Below are positions 1 to 5,749 of a DNA stretch of 9,968 nt, in pieces; position 1 is the first letter of the stretch; every line of letters starts with the position of its first letter. The stretch is from the NCBI GenBank assembly GCA_934511545.1, contig CAKSWM010000033.1:1-9968 (forward strand), written 5' to 3'. The notes beneath the pieces are model-generated. The model had not been told where the DNA came from and made no database searches. It saw only the letters and a list, made by a program, of their open reading frames with translations. The stretch comes from an uncultured Oscillospiraceae bacterium. GTDB taxonomy: Bacteria; Bacillota; Clostridia; Oscillospirales; Oscillospiraceae. A program made the position numbers and the translations under genes.

Positions 1-1
1 G

Positions 2-883
2 TGGTTGAATGATTATTTCCGCATACCGGTGGACGAACGCTATGCCGTCACGGTGATTGTATTGAAAACCGAGGATGGAAACGTCCGGGAAATAGACATG
101 GAGCCGGATGATGATTATTGGCTCAGCATAAGCAATCCATCAGTTATAACGGAGGATGCATGTTATTTCGCGCTGTCAGTAGAGGATCCGGACGGAAACC
201 AGCTGGATGCGAGCCTCATTCCCGGCGGATTCGGCGTCTACCGTATCCCGTTTTCGCTCAAAGAGGAGGATGGGGACAAGGTCAAGATAGCGGAAATACG
301 CGAGCTGGAGAATGTGTATTCGATCTCCGAAAACGAGGGAATAAGGGATATGAAGCTGTCTTACGACGGAGAGGATGTTCTGCTCGTGACCACGGAGAAG
401 GATAAAACTATCCTTACCGTTCTGGACGCTGAGACGGCAGAAAAAAAGCAGAGGCTCGATATCGCGGAGGCCGACTGGGTGTCGCTGTATTATCATGACG
501 GCTTCGTTGCCGCCTGCTCGGAGGAGCGGCTGGTGCTTATGGAAAAAGCGCCGGACGGCGCATACCGCCGGGCGCTCGATGTAGGTATTTCCGGGGAGGA
601 GTTCATCGACGGCATGAACTGGCGCTCGTATGACATGGCATGGAACGGAGAAAGACTGGCGATAGCCGTGAGCAGGTATGTACAGGAGGAGTGTTACGAC
701 AGCAGCGGGCAATACTACATAGCCTCGGATGAGACCTGCGGATGCTGGCTGGCGGTATATGATACGACCGGGCTTTTGTACTGCGCGGACATAACAAGCA
801 GCCTTACGGGAGGTCTTGAGATCAGCTATGACAAGAAAACGAGATTTATCCGTAACGATCCTGTGGAAGTTGAATGGAAATAA
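2..883 (+). CDS. Unrecognised protein, 5'-truncated, probably beta-propeller-like
   Basis: The reading frame is open from base 2 (codons TGG TTG AAT GAT) to a TAA at 881-883, so the window holds only the C-terminal 293 or so residues. A TTG at base 5 could be read as a start, but it has no ribosome binding site and the frame continues upstream, so truncation by the window edge is preferred. I do not recognise the family. The visible part is acidic and soluble, with no membrane segment. Its middle (about residues 100-270) shows short strand-turn-strand units that alternate hydrophobic strands with Asp/Gly turns, such as MKLSYDGEDVLLVTT and TILTVLDAETAEKKQRL. This resembles WD40/PQQ-like propeller blades, but that is only an impression of fold. 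Several cysteines near the end (ECYDSS, DETCGCW) are not arranged as a known metal site. It is convergent with the catabolic operon and shares its terminator, so no functional link is implied. Confidence 0.6.
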   Translation, partial: WLNDYFRIPVDERYAVTVIVLKTEDGNVREIDMEPDDDYWLSISNPSVITEDACYFALSVEDPDGNQLDASLIPGGFGVYRIPFSLKEEDGDKVKIAEIRELENVYSISENEGIRDMKLSYDGEDVLLVTTEKDKTILTVLDAETAEKKQRLDIAEADWVSLYYHDGFVAACSEERLVLMEKAPDGAYRRALDVGISGEEFIDGMNWRSYDMAWNGERLAIAVSRYVQEECYDSSGQYYIASDETCGCWLAVYDTTGLLYCADITSSLTGGLEISYDKKTRFIRNDPVEVEWK

Positions 884-914
884 AAAAGAGACGCCCGCGG
901 GCGTCTCTTTTTTT
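883..914. terminator. Bidirectional intrinsic terminator
   Basis: A perfect inverted repeat, AGAGACGCCC / GGGCGTCTCT (887-908), is flanked by a run of A on the left and a run of T on the right. It can therefore terminate transcription from both sides. It lies between the plus-strand gene ending at 883 and the minus-strand BKACE gene ending at 940, and so closes the four-enzyme catabolic operon. Confidence 0.93.
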
Positions 915-939
915 GATACTTTCGTTTCCGGATACCGGC

Positions 940-1947
940 TTATTTGCCGCCCATGCCCTTCTCGGTGGTGTAGGTTCCGCCGAGAGCCTTGAGGGCTTCC
1001 TTTTCGGATTCGAGGTACTCGATGGTGATCTTGTCCAAAGCGGCGCAGACAGCGTCGTGATCCAGCGGCTTGAGACCGAGCATCTCGCGGGCCTCTGCGG
1101 GAGTGGCGACCTCGTTGCCGAAGGCCTTGATGGCGTTTGCGGCGCGCTCGACCAGCATCATGTTGGTGGCCATGATCTTTTTGCCTTCCTTGTCATAGCC
1201 GTAGACAACGTTGTCCTCCATGCCGACGCGGATGGAGCCACCGTTGGCCAGAGCGGTGAACATGACGGGCAGATGGCCCTTGCCGATGCCGAATGCGGAC
1301 CAGGTGCATTCCTTGGGGAGCTTTCCGGCGGCCTGGAGCTCGTGCATCTCGTCGATCAGGAGCATCAGGGCCTTCGGGGTGGCGTCCATTCCTCCCATAA
1401 CGCCGAGGCAGAACTGGAAGTGGAAGGGAGGCTTGATAACGCCCTGCTTCCAATATGCGCCGACAGCGCGGAGCATACCAAAGTCAAAAATCTCGAATTC
1501 GGGCTTTATATCCTTTTCAAGATAGAGCTTGCCGACGTCCATCAGCATCTTCGGGCTGTTGTGGAAAACGCCGCCGGGAACGCCCCAGTTGAAGGAGCCG
1601 GCGTCGAAGGTGCCCATCTCGATGCCGGGAACGATGCGGTGGTGGATGCAGCGGCAGGCGTTGCCGTAGGGGCTGTCGTCGGAAACGCGGTTGTCGCCGG
1701 AGGAGGTGCAGTTGACGATGATGTCGCAGTCCTTGTAGGAGCGGATCGCCTTGATGGTCTGATAAAACTTGACGGGATCCATGACGCCGGCGCCGTCATC
1801 GTCACGCATATGCAGATGGGCGACGGATGCGCCGAGCTTCCAGCACTCATATACCTGAGCGGCGATATCTTCGGGCTTTTCGGGAATGTTGTAGCCGGCG
1901 GGGGTGACAGCGCCGGTCATTGCGGCGGTTATAATTGTTTTTGCCAT
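940..1947 (-). CDS. BKACE/Kce-family beta-keto acid cleavage enzyme, predicted triacetate acetoacetate-lyase
   Basis: This is a 335-residue TIM-barrel enzyme of the BKACE family (formerly DUF849; prototype 3-keto-5-aminohexanoate cleavage enzyme, Kce). Such enzymes condense a beta-keto acid with acetyl-CoA to give acetoacetate and a new acyl-CoA. Visible family marks are the N-terminal ITAAMTGAVTP strand, the zinc-ligand motif HLHMRD (His44, His46), SSGD near 82-85, and RVGMED with Arg240 and the third metal ligand Glu244. The length is normal. From memory of Kce, the position after TGA is Glu and contacts the substrate amino group; here it is Val14, which suggests a substrate without that amine. 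The start is set by AAGGAG upstream of the ATG. It is the last gene of the operon, 18 bp after the dehydrogenase. With a hydroxyacid dehydrogenase and a beta-diketone hydrolase next to it, the best substrate guess is 3,5-dioxohexanoate, giving acetoacetate and acetoacetyl-CoA. The family is near certain; the substrate is inferred. Confidence 0.85.
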   Translation of the reverse strand: MAKTIITAAMTGAVTPAGYNIPEKPEDIAAQVYECWKLGASVAHLHMRDDDGAGVMDPVKFYQTIKAIRSYKDCDIIVNCTSSGDNRVSDDSPYGNACRCIHHRIVPGIEMGTFDAGSFNWGVPGGVFHNSPKMLMDVGKLYLEKDIKPEFEIFDFGMLRAVGAYWKQGVIKPPFHFQFCLGVMGGMDATPKALMLLIDEMHELQAAGKLPKECTWSAFGIGKGHLPVMFTALANGGSIRVGMEDNVVYGYDKEGKKIMATNMMLVERAANAIKAFGNEVATPAEAREMLGLKPLDHDAVCAALDKITIEYLESEKEALKALGGTYTTEKGMGGK

Positions 1948-1965
1948 AGATAGCTTCTCCTTAAA

Positions 1966-2925
1966 TTAGAGTCTGTCGTGCATCTTCAGCACATTGATGA
2001 TAAGGTTGTCGCGGAAGGAAGAAATCTCGGGCTTGGTGTTTCCAATAACAGGGGGGAAACCAGCCATGAGGGGTATGATCTCCTCACCGGACTGATCGGC
2101 CCAAGTGTCGGGAACCTTCTTCATGTCGGAAATATCGGCAAAGACAGCGTCGGTCATCGCGCCGAACTTGATCGCGCAGCCGCGGAGACCGAGGTCGCCG
2201 CCGCCGAGTTCATAGTTCATTGCGGGGCCGAAAGCGGCAAGACGGATACCGGGGCCAAAGGTCCAGGCATCGTCGGCGTCGGCCATGGAGCAGACGCCCT
2301 CGGTGACCAGCGCGATCTCTTCACGCCACAGCGCGTGCATGAGGCGGTTTGCGATGAAGCCGTTCTTTTCCTTGTTCAGAACGACGGGAGCCTTGTCGTG
2401 CATCTTATAGAACTCGCGGGCCTTTGCAATGACCTCGGGAGAAGTCTTTTCGCCGCCGCAGATCTCGATCAGTGGAAGAAGATAGGCCGGGTTGAAGGGA
2501 TGCCCGACAATGATGCGCTCGGGGTGCTGTGCGCCTTCGGCAATCTTGGTGACGCTCATACCGGAGGAGGAAGAAGCGATGATGGCGTCCTCGGGGAGAT
2601 ACTTCTCCATTACGGCGATCATCTCGTGCTTCTGATCCATGTTCTCAGCGCCGTTTTCCTGAACGAAATAGACGCCGGTGAAAGCCTCGGCCGGGTCGGT
2701 CGTGATGTGGATCTTTTCCCAGACCTTGGCCGCGTCATCGACGATGCCGTATTTGACATAGGAATCGATGGGACCCTGGATCTTGGGCAGCGCGCGCTCG
2801 TTGGAAGCCTCAGAACGGACATAGACGTTTACGTCGAGTCCCTTGAGAGCAAAATATGCCGCAAAGCCGCCGCCGATGGTGCCGGCGCCGTACATTGCGA
2901 TGGTTTTGATGTCAGAGACGTTCAT
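1966..2925 (-). CDS. 3-hydroxyacyl-CoA dehydrogenase-fold enzyme, predicted 3-hydroxy-5-oxohexanoate dehydrogenase
   Basis: A 319-residue protein of the 3-hydroxyacyl-CoA/L-carnitine dehydrogenase family. The Rossmann motif is GAGTIG (13-18). The catalytic His-Glu pair is visible in GHPFNP (His142) and PLIEI (Glu154), with the family Ser cluster at 118-121 and Asn193 in IANRL. The C-terminal helical domain follows from about 185. The strand-2 end reads VYVRSE, with Arg37-Ser38 where NAD-specific relatives usually carry an Asp, so NADP(H) use is possible. Family members oxidise a 3-hydroxy acid or its CoA ester to the 3-keto form. Pairing with a BKACE enzyme is known from carnitine degradation, where the keto product is passed straight to it. 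Here the neighbours suggest 3-hydroxy-5-oxohexanoate oxidised to 3,5-dioxohexanoate. An in-frame ATG at 2970 would add 15 residues but lies inside a hairpin without a ribosome binding site; the ATG at 2925 follows AAAGGA and gives a normal N-terminus. Confidence 0.82.
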   Translation of the reverse strand: MNVSDIKTIAMYGAGTIGGGFAAYFALKGLDVNVYVRSEASNERALPKIQGPIDSYVKYGIVDDAAKVWEKIHITTDPAEAFTGVYFVQENGAENMDQKHEMIAVMEKYLPEDAIIASSSSGMSVTKIAEGAQHPERIIVGHPFNPAYLLPLIEICGGEKTSPEVIAKAREFYKMHDKAPVVLNKEKNGFIANRLMHALWREEIALVTEGVCSMADADDAWTFGPGIRLAAFGPAMNYELGGGDLGLRGCAIKFGAMTDAVFADISDMKKVPDTWADQSGEEIIPLMAGFPPVIGNTKPEISSFRDNLIINVLKMHDRL

Positions 2926-2934
2926 GTGTTGGAG

Positions 2935-2940
2935 TCCTTT
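2935..2940 (-). promoter_or_regulatory. Ribosome binding site that fixes the dehydrogenase start at 2925
   Basis: AAAGGA on the minus strand lies nine bases before the ATG at 2925. No comparable site precedes the in-frame ATG at 2970, so the shorter protein is the real one. Confidence 0.7.
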
Positions 2941-2959
2941 CTCTGTTATACTTAAATCA

Positions 2960-3008
2960 GGGGGCGTCATAAAAATATGGCGCCCCCATGTCAGGCTGAC
3001 GTCAGCCT
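2960..3008 (-). repeat. Two adjacent inverted repeats in the reductase-dehydrogenase gap
   Basis: The 101-bp gap between the SDR gene and the dehydrogenase gene carries two hairpins. The first is GGGGGCG / CGCCCCC (2960-2966 with 2981-2987); its stem continues inward past one G-T pair to a four-A loop. The second is a perfect 16-bp palindrome, AGGCTGACGTCAGCCT (2993-3008). Neither is followed by a T-run on the minus strand, so they do not look like standard terminators. They could stabilise or process the polycistronic mRNA, or the palindrome could bind a protein. The inverted repeats are seen; their role is unknown. Confidence 0.65.
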
Positions 3009-3026
3009 AATGGTTATACAGTTTTA

Positions 3027-3911
3027 TCAGCCGATGTTGGTCAGGCCGCCATCAGGATAGATGGAAGAGCCGGTGACGAAATCGGAGGCGGGGGAGGCGA
3101 GGAACAGGACGGAGCCGACGATGTCGATCTCACGGCCGATACGCATTGCGGGCTGACCGGCGGCGATGTTGTCGCGGGTCTTCTCATCGGGGGGCAGGAG
3201 GCCGACCATCATCGGAGTGTAGGTGATGGTGGGACCAACAAGGTTGACCTGAATGTTGGGACGCAGGTCGGAAGCAAAGGCCTTGGTCAGCATTTCAACG
3301 GCGCCCTTGGTGGTGTTGTAGGGGACGTTGCCGTTGCCGCCGTTGGCGACAGCGCGGATACCGCGGACGGAGCCGATGTTAACGATCTTGCCGTAGCCCT
3401 GGTTCGGGGTGGCCTTGCCGTGCTCATAGGTGGCGGGGTCGATCTTCTCAACGCCCTCGGGCAGGTTATTTTCCTTCATCCAGTTGCCGAAGTATTTGCA
3501 GGTGTACATCATGGAGGTCACGTTGGTGTCGAGCATGCCCTTCCAGACATTGGTGTCGATCTCCCAGGAGAACATTTTCTTGTTGTATCCCTGAGAGTTG
3601 ACAAGAATGTCGCATCCGCCGAGACCCTCGGCGCTCACGACGTAATCACGGAAAGCGACGACGGCGTTCTCGTCGGTGGCATCGCAGGCGTAGTACTTAA
3701 CAGCGACGCCTTCTGCTGCGGTAGCCTTGATGTCCTCGCAGGCTGCCTTCAGAGCATCTTCACGGCGGGAAGAAATGCAGACGTCAACGCCGTTTGCGGC
3801 CAGAGCGGTGGCGATGGCCTTGCCGAAACCGCCGGCTCCGCCGACGACGACAGCCTTCTTGCCGCTGATATCAAACATTTTTGTAAGATCTCCACTATAA
3901 ACTTTGGGCAT
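3027..3911 (-). CDS. Short-chain dehydrogenase/reductase, predicted phloroglucinol reductase
   Basis: A 294-residue classical SDR, somewhat longer than the common 250. The cofactor loop is VGGAGGFG (23-30), a TGxxxGxG variant with Val in place of Thr. SSRR (47-50) after the second strand indicates NADPH preference. NSQG at 105-108 replaces the usual NNAG, Asn130 is the structural/catalytic Asn, and the catalytic residues are Ser181 and YNTTK (Tyr198, Lys202). The C-terminus PDGGLTNIG is typical of the family. An insertion at about 146-172 between helix 4 and strand 5 may shape the substrate pocket. Known phloroglucinol reductases are NADPH-dependent SDRs that reduce a tautomer of the aromatic ring to dihydrophloroglucinol. 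The neighbouring cyclic beta-diketone hydrolase makes that the best fit. Sequence alone would allow other alcohol or ketone substrates. The ATG at 3911 follows AAAGGAG. It is the second enzyme gene in the operon, 85 bp after the hydrolase. Confidence 0.82.
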   Translation of the reverse strand: MPKVYSGDLTKMFDISGKKAVVVGGAGGFGKAIATALAANGVDVCISSRREDALKAACEDIKATAAEGVAVKYYACDATDENAVVAFRDYVVSAEGLGGCDILVNSQGYNKKMFSWEIDTNVWKGMLDTNVTSMMYTCKYFGNWMKENNLPEGVEKIDPATYEHGKATPNQGYGKIVNIGSVRGIRAVANGGNGNVPYNTTKGAVEMLTKAFASDLRPNIQVNLVGPTITYTPMMVGLLPPDEKTRDNIAAGQPAMRIGREIDIVGSVLFLASPASDFVTGSSIYPDGGLTNIG

Positions 3912-3960
3912 GACAGTACGCTCCTTTTAAATAAATTTATGTATTGCGGGCCGGAGAGGG

Positions 3961-3985
3961 GATTCTCCCTTCCCGGATGGGAATC
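3961..3985 (-). repeat. Weak inverted repeat between hydrolase and reductase genes
   Basis: GATTC-T-CCC (3961-3969) pairs with GGGAATC (3979-3985) with one bulged base. There is no T-run. It is the third of the gaps in this operon to hold a hairpin, but it is weak and may be chance. Confidence 0.3.
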
Positions 3986-3996
3986 GTCTTTTGAAC

Positions 3997-5013
3997 TCAG
4001 AATGCGTTGTACCAGTCGGGCTCGTTGCTGTGCTCGAACTCGTAGGGGTTGGGGATCTCGCCGGACTCGACCTTCTTGAACCATGCAGCGGCGTTTGCCG
4101 GCATGTTGTTCCAGGATTCGAAGGTCTGCGGAGCTTCCATATCCTTGGTGGCGTAGCGGTAGTCGTTGACACGGCTGATGTATTTCTCATCCTGCTGAGA
4201 GGAGTTCTCGTCGCCAAGCTCGCCGGCGGCGATGCGCAGCAGGGAACCATACTGCTCGGAAACGGTGTGCAGCTTCAGATCCTCGACAAGCAGCTTCTGG
4301 AGAGGACGCTTGGCCAGGTCGGACATGATGCAGCGGTTCTCATAGCTCATGCGCTTCCACATGCGTGCGATCTCCCAGGCGCGCTCAACGGCCTTGCCCT
4401 TGGGAACGACTTCGCTGACCATGCCGGCGTCGAGCATCTGCTGAGCAGTGATCTGACGGCTGGTCATCATGTAGTAGTTGCCGCGCTTGGTGCCGAGATA
4501 GTGCTGGGCCATAAGTCCCATGCCGTCGCCGGGAACAAGGCCGCCCTGAGCATGGGGAACCTCGATCTTGGTGTCCTCGGTGACGAGGGTGACATCGCAC
4601 AGGAAAGCGGAATCCCAGTGGAAGCCGGGGCCGGGCATGGCGCCGATGGTGGGAACGGAAAGGTCAAAGATCATGTTCTTGATGAGGTTGGTATCATCGA
4701 AATACTGGTGCTGGAAGCGCTGAGTGGGAAGTTCGGCATAGGTTTCCCAGCCGTTGGCGTCGGACTCGATCATCCAGTTGTCGCCGATGTGGGTGAAGAT
4801 GATGATCTCGTTTTTCCAGTCGAGGGAGAGGACGCGGGTGAGCTGGCTCATGGCGCGGTGAGACATACCGCTGTGGTGCATGGGACCGTCATTGGTCTTC
4901 CAGGTGACCTGAAGGATACCGTCCTCACGATAAAGGTCGGCAAAATCCTTGAACCACTCCTTGTACTCTTCGAGCTCGGGGAGCTTCACATAATCAGCCA
5001 AAGGTTTTCCCAT
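3997..5013 (-). CDS. Crotonase-superfamily C-C hydrolase (6-oxocamphor hydrolase-like), predicted dihydrophloroglucinol cyclohydrolase
   Basis: A 338-residue crotonase-fold protein that does not carry the enoyl-CoA hydratase active site. In the conserved stretch VPHAQGGLVPGDG, the residue equivalent to the hydratase's first catalytic Glu is His154, and Asp163 appears nine residues later. From memory, 6-oxocamphor hydrolase, which cleaves a cyclic beta-diketone by retro-Claisen hydrolysis, uses His122, His145, Asp154 and Glu244. This protein has His132, His154, Asp163 and Glu253, with the last three at the same mutual spacing. The block GLVPGDG...LGTKRGNYY...AQQMLDAGMVSEVVP also resembles that family. 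The C-terminal tail (about 260-338) is longer than in a normal hydratase. No CoA substrate is needed for this chemistry. In this operon the likely reaction is hydrolytic ring opening of dihydrophloroglucinol to 3-hydroxy-5-oxohexanoate. The ATG follows AGGAGG. It is the first enzyme gene, 96 bp after marR. Automatic annotation would probably call it enoyl-CoA hydratase. Confidence 0.82.
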   Translation of the reverse strand: MGKPLADYVKLPELEEYKEWFKDFADLYREDGILQVTWKTNDGPMHHSGMSHRAMSQLTRVLSLDWKNEIIIFTHIGDNWMIESDANGWETYAELPTQRFQHQYFDDTNLIKNMIFDLSVPTIGAMPGPGFHWDSAFLCDVTLVTEDTKIEVPHAQGGLVPGDGMGLMAQHYLGTKRGNYYMMTSRQITAQQMLDAGMVSEVVPKGKAVERAWEIARMWKRMSYENRCIMSDLAKRPLQKLLVEDLKLHTVSEQYGSLLRIAAGELGDENSSQQDEKYISRVNDYRYATKDMEAPQTFESWNNMPANAAAWFKKVESGEIPNPYEFEHSNEPDWYNAF

Positions 5014-5044
5014 TATAAATCCTCCTATAAAATAGTTTTACTGA

Positions 5045-5086
5045 ATTATATATCAACATGCGGGGCGGTCCGCCGCCGCATGTCAA
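5045..5086 (-). promoter_or_regulatory. Hairpin and possible internal promoter before the enzyme genes
   Basis: The marR-hydrolase gap has a GC-rich inverted repeat at 5057-5082 (arms CATGCGG / CCGCATG, with GGC / GCC inside). On the minus strand it is preceded by TTGACA (5081-5086) and followed by TATAAT (5045-5050). The two hexamers are 30 bases apart, too far for a normal promoter, but the -10 has an upstream TG (TGATATATA) that could work as an extended -10. No T-run follows the hairpin, so it is a poor terminator. Either the enzymes have their own start here, or the hairpin sits within a marR-to-BKACE transcript. The sequence does not decide between these. Confidence 0.4.
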
Positions 5087-5109
5087 TTGCTTGCTGAATG
5101 GCGGGACGA

Positions 5110-5535
5110 TCATTCCTTGCGGCTGTCGTTTTCCGTTATCTTGCGGAAAATCTCTGCCGCGAAGGTCTTTTCCTCGTCGGTAAGGCCATTGAAAACGATC
5201 TCCGGCTCGCCGCTCATGAAAGTGTCCAGCTTTGCGAAGATCTCGGCGCCGCGCTCTGTCAGGCGGATGTTGTTTGCGCGGCTGTTGTCCTTTGCGGTGA
5301 AGCGGACGACAAGACCGTCGCGCTCCATGCGGTCGAGCATGATGCTGATAGTTGCGGGTGTGACCTGACGGAATTTTGCAAGTTCGTTCTGTGTCAGACT
5401 TCCGTACCGGCCGAGAACGGATATAACGCCGCCCTGACCGTTGCTGAGCCCGAGTGCAGAGAGCTGTCTGTCCATGTACGCGGTGTGGGCGCGAACCATG
5501 TCCGTGAAAAGGTTGAGAAGCTCTTTGTCGTTCAT
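5110..5535 (-). CDS. MarR-family transcriptional regulator
   Basis: A 141-residue winged helix-turn-helix protein of normal MarR length. The order is N-terminal dimerisation helix (about 3-28), helix-turn-helix LTQNELAKF...PATISIMLDRMERDG (47-74) with the recognition helix near 59-72, a wing at 75-92 that holds the family D-x-x-R pattern (AKDNSR, Asp83 and Arg86), then C-terminal dimerisation helices. MarR proteins usually repress their own operon and release DNA on binding small phenolic or other aromatic ligands. It is the first gene on the same strand as the four catabolic enzymes, and its promoter holds a palindromic operator. An inducer related to phloroglucinol is a reasonable inference. 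GGAGG five bases before the ATG at 5535 sets the start; an in-frame TTG four codons upstream overlaps that site and is not used. Confidence 0.88.
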   Translation of the reverse strand: MNDKELLNLFTDMVRAHTAYMDRQLSALGLSNGQGGVISVLGRYGSLTQNELAKFRQVTPATISIMLDRMERDGLVVRFTAKDNSRANNIRLTERGAEIFAKLDTFMSGEPEIVFNGLTDEEKTFAAEIFRKITENDSRKE

Positions 5536-5540
5536 GAGGG

Positions 5541-5545
5541 CCTCC
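5541..5545 (-). promoter_or_regulatory. Ribosome binding site of marR
   Basis: GGAGG on the minus strand is five bases from the ATG at 5535. This rules out the upstream in-frame TTG at 5547, which overlaps it. Confidence 0.75.
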
Positions 5546-5557
5546 AAAATCAGATGT

Positions 5558-5581
5558 TTAGCCAGCTAATTAGCCGACTAA
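5558..5581. promoter_or_regulatory. Palindromic operator, likely MarR binding site
   Basis: This is a 24-bp imperfect palindrome with a perfect GCTAATTAGC core and outer TTAG / CTAA arms; only two base pairs break the symmetry. It begins just downstream of the -10 of the marR promoter, covering the expected transcription start, so a bound dimer would block initiation. Size and symmetry fit a MarR dimer site. I see no second copy of this motif in the rest of the operon. Confidence 0.75.
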
Positions 5582-5585
5582 CAAC

Positions 5586-5614
5586 AGTATAGTTACTCAT
5601 TTGCGAATTGTCAA
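5586..5614 (-). promoter_or_regulatory. Sigma-A-type promoter of marR and the catabolic operon
   Basis: On the minus strand TTGACA (5609-5614) and TATACT (5586-5591) are separated by exactly 17 bases. This is a near-consensus housekeeping promoter. Transcription would start around 5579, inside the palindrome at 5558-5581. Confidence 0.85.
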
Positions 5615-5664
5615 GAGCGGAGGGGACCTATAATGTTAAAAAACGTGTTTTTCATTGTGCAAAT

Positions 5665-5700
5665 TATGAAAAAACAACCTCCCAACAAAATGTTGGGAGG
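5665..5700 (-). terminator. Intrinsic terminator of the yabPQ-divIC-yabR operon
   Basis: A perfect 10-bp stem, CCTCCCAACA / TGTTGGGAGG (5678-5700), has a three-base loop. On the minus strand it is followed by TTGTTTTTTC. It lies 50 bases after the yabR stop and separates that operon from the marR promoter. Confidence 0.9.
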
Positions 5701-5749
5701 CAGATTATACAAAAAATATATGAGAATGATGGACAATAATGTAAACAGA

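Noticed and set aside
940..2925. Carnitine degradation (carnitine dehydrogenase plus dehydrocarnitine cleavage enzyme)
   Set aside because: The dehydrogenase-BKACE pair fits, but the typical betainyl-CoA thioesterase is absent, and the SDR and beta-diketone hydrolase would have no role. Phloroglucinol cleavage explains all four genes.
874..2955. Long open frames on the plus strand opposite the BKACE and dehydrogenase genes (over 320 codons each), and similar ones opposite the SDR and hydrolase
   Set aside because: They mirror genes with strong family motifs, have odd Gly/Val/Ala/Asp/His-rich composition and no ribosome binding sites. GC-rich biased codons readily leave the antisense frame open.
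2968..2970. Upstream ATG as start of the dehydrogenase
   Set aside because: It lies inside a hairpin, has no ribosome binding site, and would add 15 residues before the normal Rossmann N-terminus.
940..5013. Lysine fermentation (Kce pathway) or a butyrate/beta-oxidation cluster
   Set aside because: No aminomutases, 3,5-diaminohexanoate dehydrogenase, acyl-CoA dehydrogenase, Etf or thiolase genes are present, and the crotonase lacks the hydratase Glu.
5608..5634. Plus-strand promoter TTGTCA / TATAAT before 5640
   Set aside because: The spacing is only 15 bases and no plus-strand gene follows; the minus-strand promoter on the same bases is far better.
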